Shown in pieces: positions 62,931 through 64,000 of a stretch of DNA of 64,000 nucleotides. Origin of the DNA: an uncultured Woeseia sp. Lineage in GTDB: Bacteria > Pseudomonadota > Gammaproteobacteria > Steroidobacterales > Woeseiaceae. The stretch covers positions 12,876 through 76,875 of the forward strand of contig CALALV010000038.1 of the NCBI GenBank assembly GCA_937925605.1, given 5' to 3'. The notes under the pieces were generated by a model. That model was not told the origin of the DNA and searched no databases. It was given only the letters and a program-made list of their open reading frames with translations. The position numbers and the translations under genes are program-made. Within the stretch, counting starts at the first letter, position 1. The number at the start of each line of letters is the position of its first letter.

Positions 62931-63932
62931 ATGCAGGCGCTCCCCGACATCGAGATCGGCGATCGCGAGACCCTGTTCCCGCGGCTCGCCGCGCGCTCGC
63001 GGCCGGGTGTGCTGCGCGGCATCGCGACCGACTGGCCGCTGGTCGCCGCTGCGCGCTCCGGTACGCGCTCCGCGAGCGACTACCTGCGCGGCTTCTACCA
63101 GGGCGCGCCGGTGACGGCGTTCCGCGGCAGGGGCGATACGGGCGGGCGCATCTTCTACAGTGACGACCTGGCCGGCATGAATTTCGAGCAGGCGAAGACG
63201 GACCTCGAAGGGTTGCTGGACAGCCTGCTCGAGCATGCGGACAGTCCTGCTGCACCAACGATCTACATGGGATCGATGGCCATCGATTACTGCCTGCCGG
63301 GCCTGCGCACCGACAACAGCCTGCCGGGCGGCGGGCGCCAGGCAACGGTGCGCATCTGGATCGGCAACCGCAGTACCGTGTCCGCTCACTACGACGTGAT
63401 GCAAAACGTTGCCTGCGTCTGCGCCGGACGCAGGCGCTTCACGCTGTTCCCGCCCGAACAGCTCGGGAATCTTTACGTCGGTCCGCTGGAATTCACGCCC
63501 GCCGGCCAGCAGGTCAGCCTGGTCGACCCGCACGAGCCGGATCTCGAGCGCTATCCGCGTTTCGCCGAAGCGCTGGCGGCTGCGTGCGTGGCCGAACTCG
63601 AGCCGGGCGACGGCATCTACATACCGGCCATGTGGTGGCACCACGTCGAGGGTCTCGAGTCGTTCAACATTCTGATCAATCACTGGTGGCGGGAAGTACC
63701 CGCACGCATGGGTGCGCCGGGCGACGCGCTGCTGCACGCGATCCTGGAAATCCGCGACCTGCCGCCAGCCGAACGCGAGGCCTGGCGCGGGCTGTTCGGG
63801 CACTACGTGTTCGACTACGACGCGGCAGTCGTTGCGCATATTCCGGAGGCGCGGCGCGGCGTCGTCGGCGAACTGGACGATGACACGGCGAGGCGCATAC
63901 GCAGCGCGCTCCGCAACAAGCTGAACAGGTAG
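62931..63932 (+). CDS. Cupin-like (JmjC/cupin_8) domain protein
   Basis: 333 aa with an Fe(II)/2-oxoglutarate oxygenase-type jelly roll. HxD is H153-Y-D155 in SAHYDVMQN, the distal His lies in MWWHHVEGLES (H237 or H238), and the FTLFPPEQLGNLYVGP and GDGIYIPAMWWH blocks are typical of FIH-like cupin_8 proteins. Such enzymes hydroxylate proteins or small molecules. It sits 14 bases after SapC and four before a second halogenase; this set is conserved in many TonB-receptor loci. Confidence 0.92.
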   Translation: MQALPDIEIGDRETLFPRLAARSRPGVLRGIATDWPLVAAARSGTRSASDYLRGFYQGAPVTAFRGRGDTGGRIFYSDDLAGMNFEQAKTDLEGLLDSLLEHADSPAAPTIYMGSMAIDYCLPGLRTDNSLPGGGRQATVRIWIGNRSTVSAHYDVMQNVACVCAGRRRFTLFPPEQLGNLYVGPLEFTPAGQQVSLVDPHEPDLERYPRFAEALAAACVAELEPGDGIYIPAMWWHHVEGLESFNILINHWWREVPARMGAPGDALLHAILEIRDLPPAEREAWRGLFGHYVFDYDAAVVAHIPEARRGVVGELDDDTARRIRSALRNKLNR

Positions 63933-63936
63933 ACGG

Positions 63937-64000
63937 ATGGTCAGGAAAGTCGTGATTGTTGGCGGGGGCACGGCGGGCTGGATGGCCGCGGCGGCGCTCG
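63937..64000 (+). CDS. Second tryptophan halogenase family protein (3' truncated by window edge)
   Basis: Only the first 21 codons are inside the window: MVRKVVIVGGGTAGWMAAAAL, an FAD-binding GGGTAGW start nearly identical in pattern to the upstream halogenase. It begins four bases after the cupin stop and is surely in the same operon. Everything past the dinucleotide motif is outside the window. Confidence 0.85.
   Translation, partial: MVRKVVIVGGGTAGWMAAAAL

Overview
The window is GC-rich, densely coded chromosomal DNA from a gammaproteobacterium-like heterotroph. Several TonB-dependent receptors, a tryptophan-halogenase/SapC/cupin cluster, DUF3461, DUF502 and a TPR protein with an FFKELTRRNVVRVG-type N-terminus would fit a Woeseiaceae/Steroidobacterales-type marine or sediment lineage. 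That placement is inference from gene families; there is no rRNA or other decisive marker. I saw no tRNA, rRNA, CRISPR array, insertion sequence or prophage. Most long reading frames opposite the real genes are GC-driven antisense shadows.

Layout. 1-9.2 kb: the end of a penicillin-acylase-family hydrolase, a small unknown gene, a polyphosphate kinase 2, a DUF502 membrane protein, a lipoprotein and a large secreted BNR-repeat protein ending in three Asp-rich repeats. 9.2-18.9 kb: a stand-alone alarmone-hydrolase-type HD protein, DUF3461, a CotH-like protein, a Gfo/Idh/MocA oxidoreductase, a membrane TolB-like/TPR protein, a subtilase and an aldo/keto reductase. 19-26.8 kb: a TonB receptor and an 1800-residue kinase-ATPase-GAF-cyclase. 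27-32.5 kb: a tightly packed cassette of an acetoacetate-decarboxylase-like protein, a carotenoid-desaturase-like flavoprotein and a lycopene-cyclase-like membrane protein, followed by a DUF2254 protein. 32.6-43.1 kb: a DUF819 transporter-like protein, a TonB receptor with an AraC regulator, and a divergent four-gene operon (serine hydrolase, M19 dipeptidase homologue, dipeptide epimerase, serine hydrolase) that looks like peptide or murein-peptide scavenging.

43.1-47.3 kb: a homocysteine-methyltransferase-family protein, an uncharacterised membrane-anchored protein, a fumarylacetoacetate-hydrolase-family protein and a sodium-coupled transporter. 47.4-51.6 kb: the most original segment. Four small proteins of unknown family are packed directly upstream of a PHA synthase. 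Three look like single beta-sandwich domains, one of these is very Cys-rich, and one has a phasin-like head and a Lys/Arg-rich tail. I read this as a possible undescribed polyhydroxyalkanoate granule module.

51.6-64 kb: an amidohydrolase, then a sugar-uptake locus. It contains a sugar porter, a LacI regulator, an ADP-ribosylglycohydrolase-family enzyme and a divergent TonB receptor, followed by halogenase, SapC, cupin and a second halogenase running off the window. Two LacI-type operators lie in the divergent gap. The same 14-bp operator sequence occurs 47 kb away, upstream of the DUF3461 gene.
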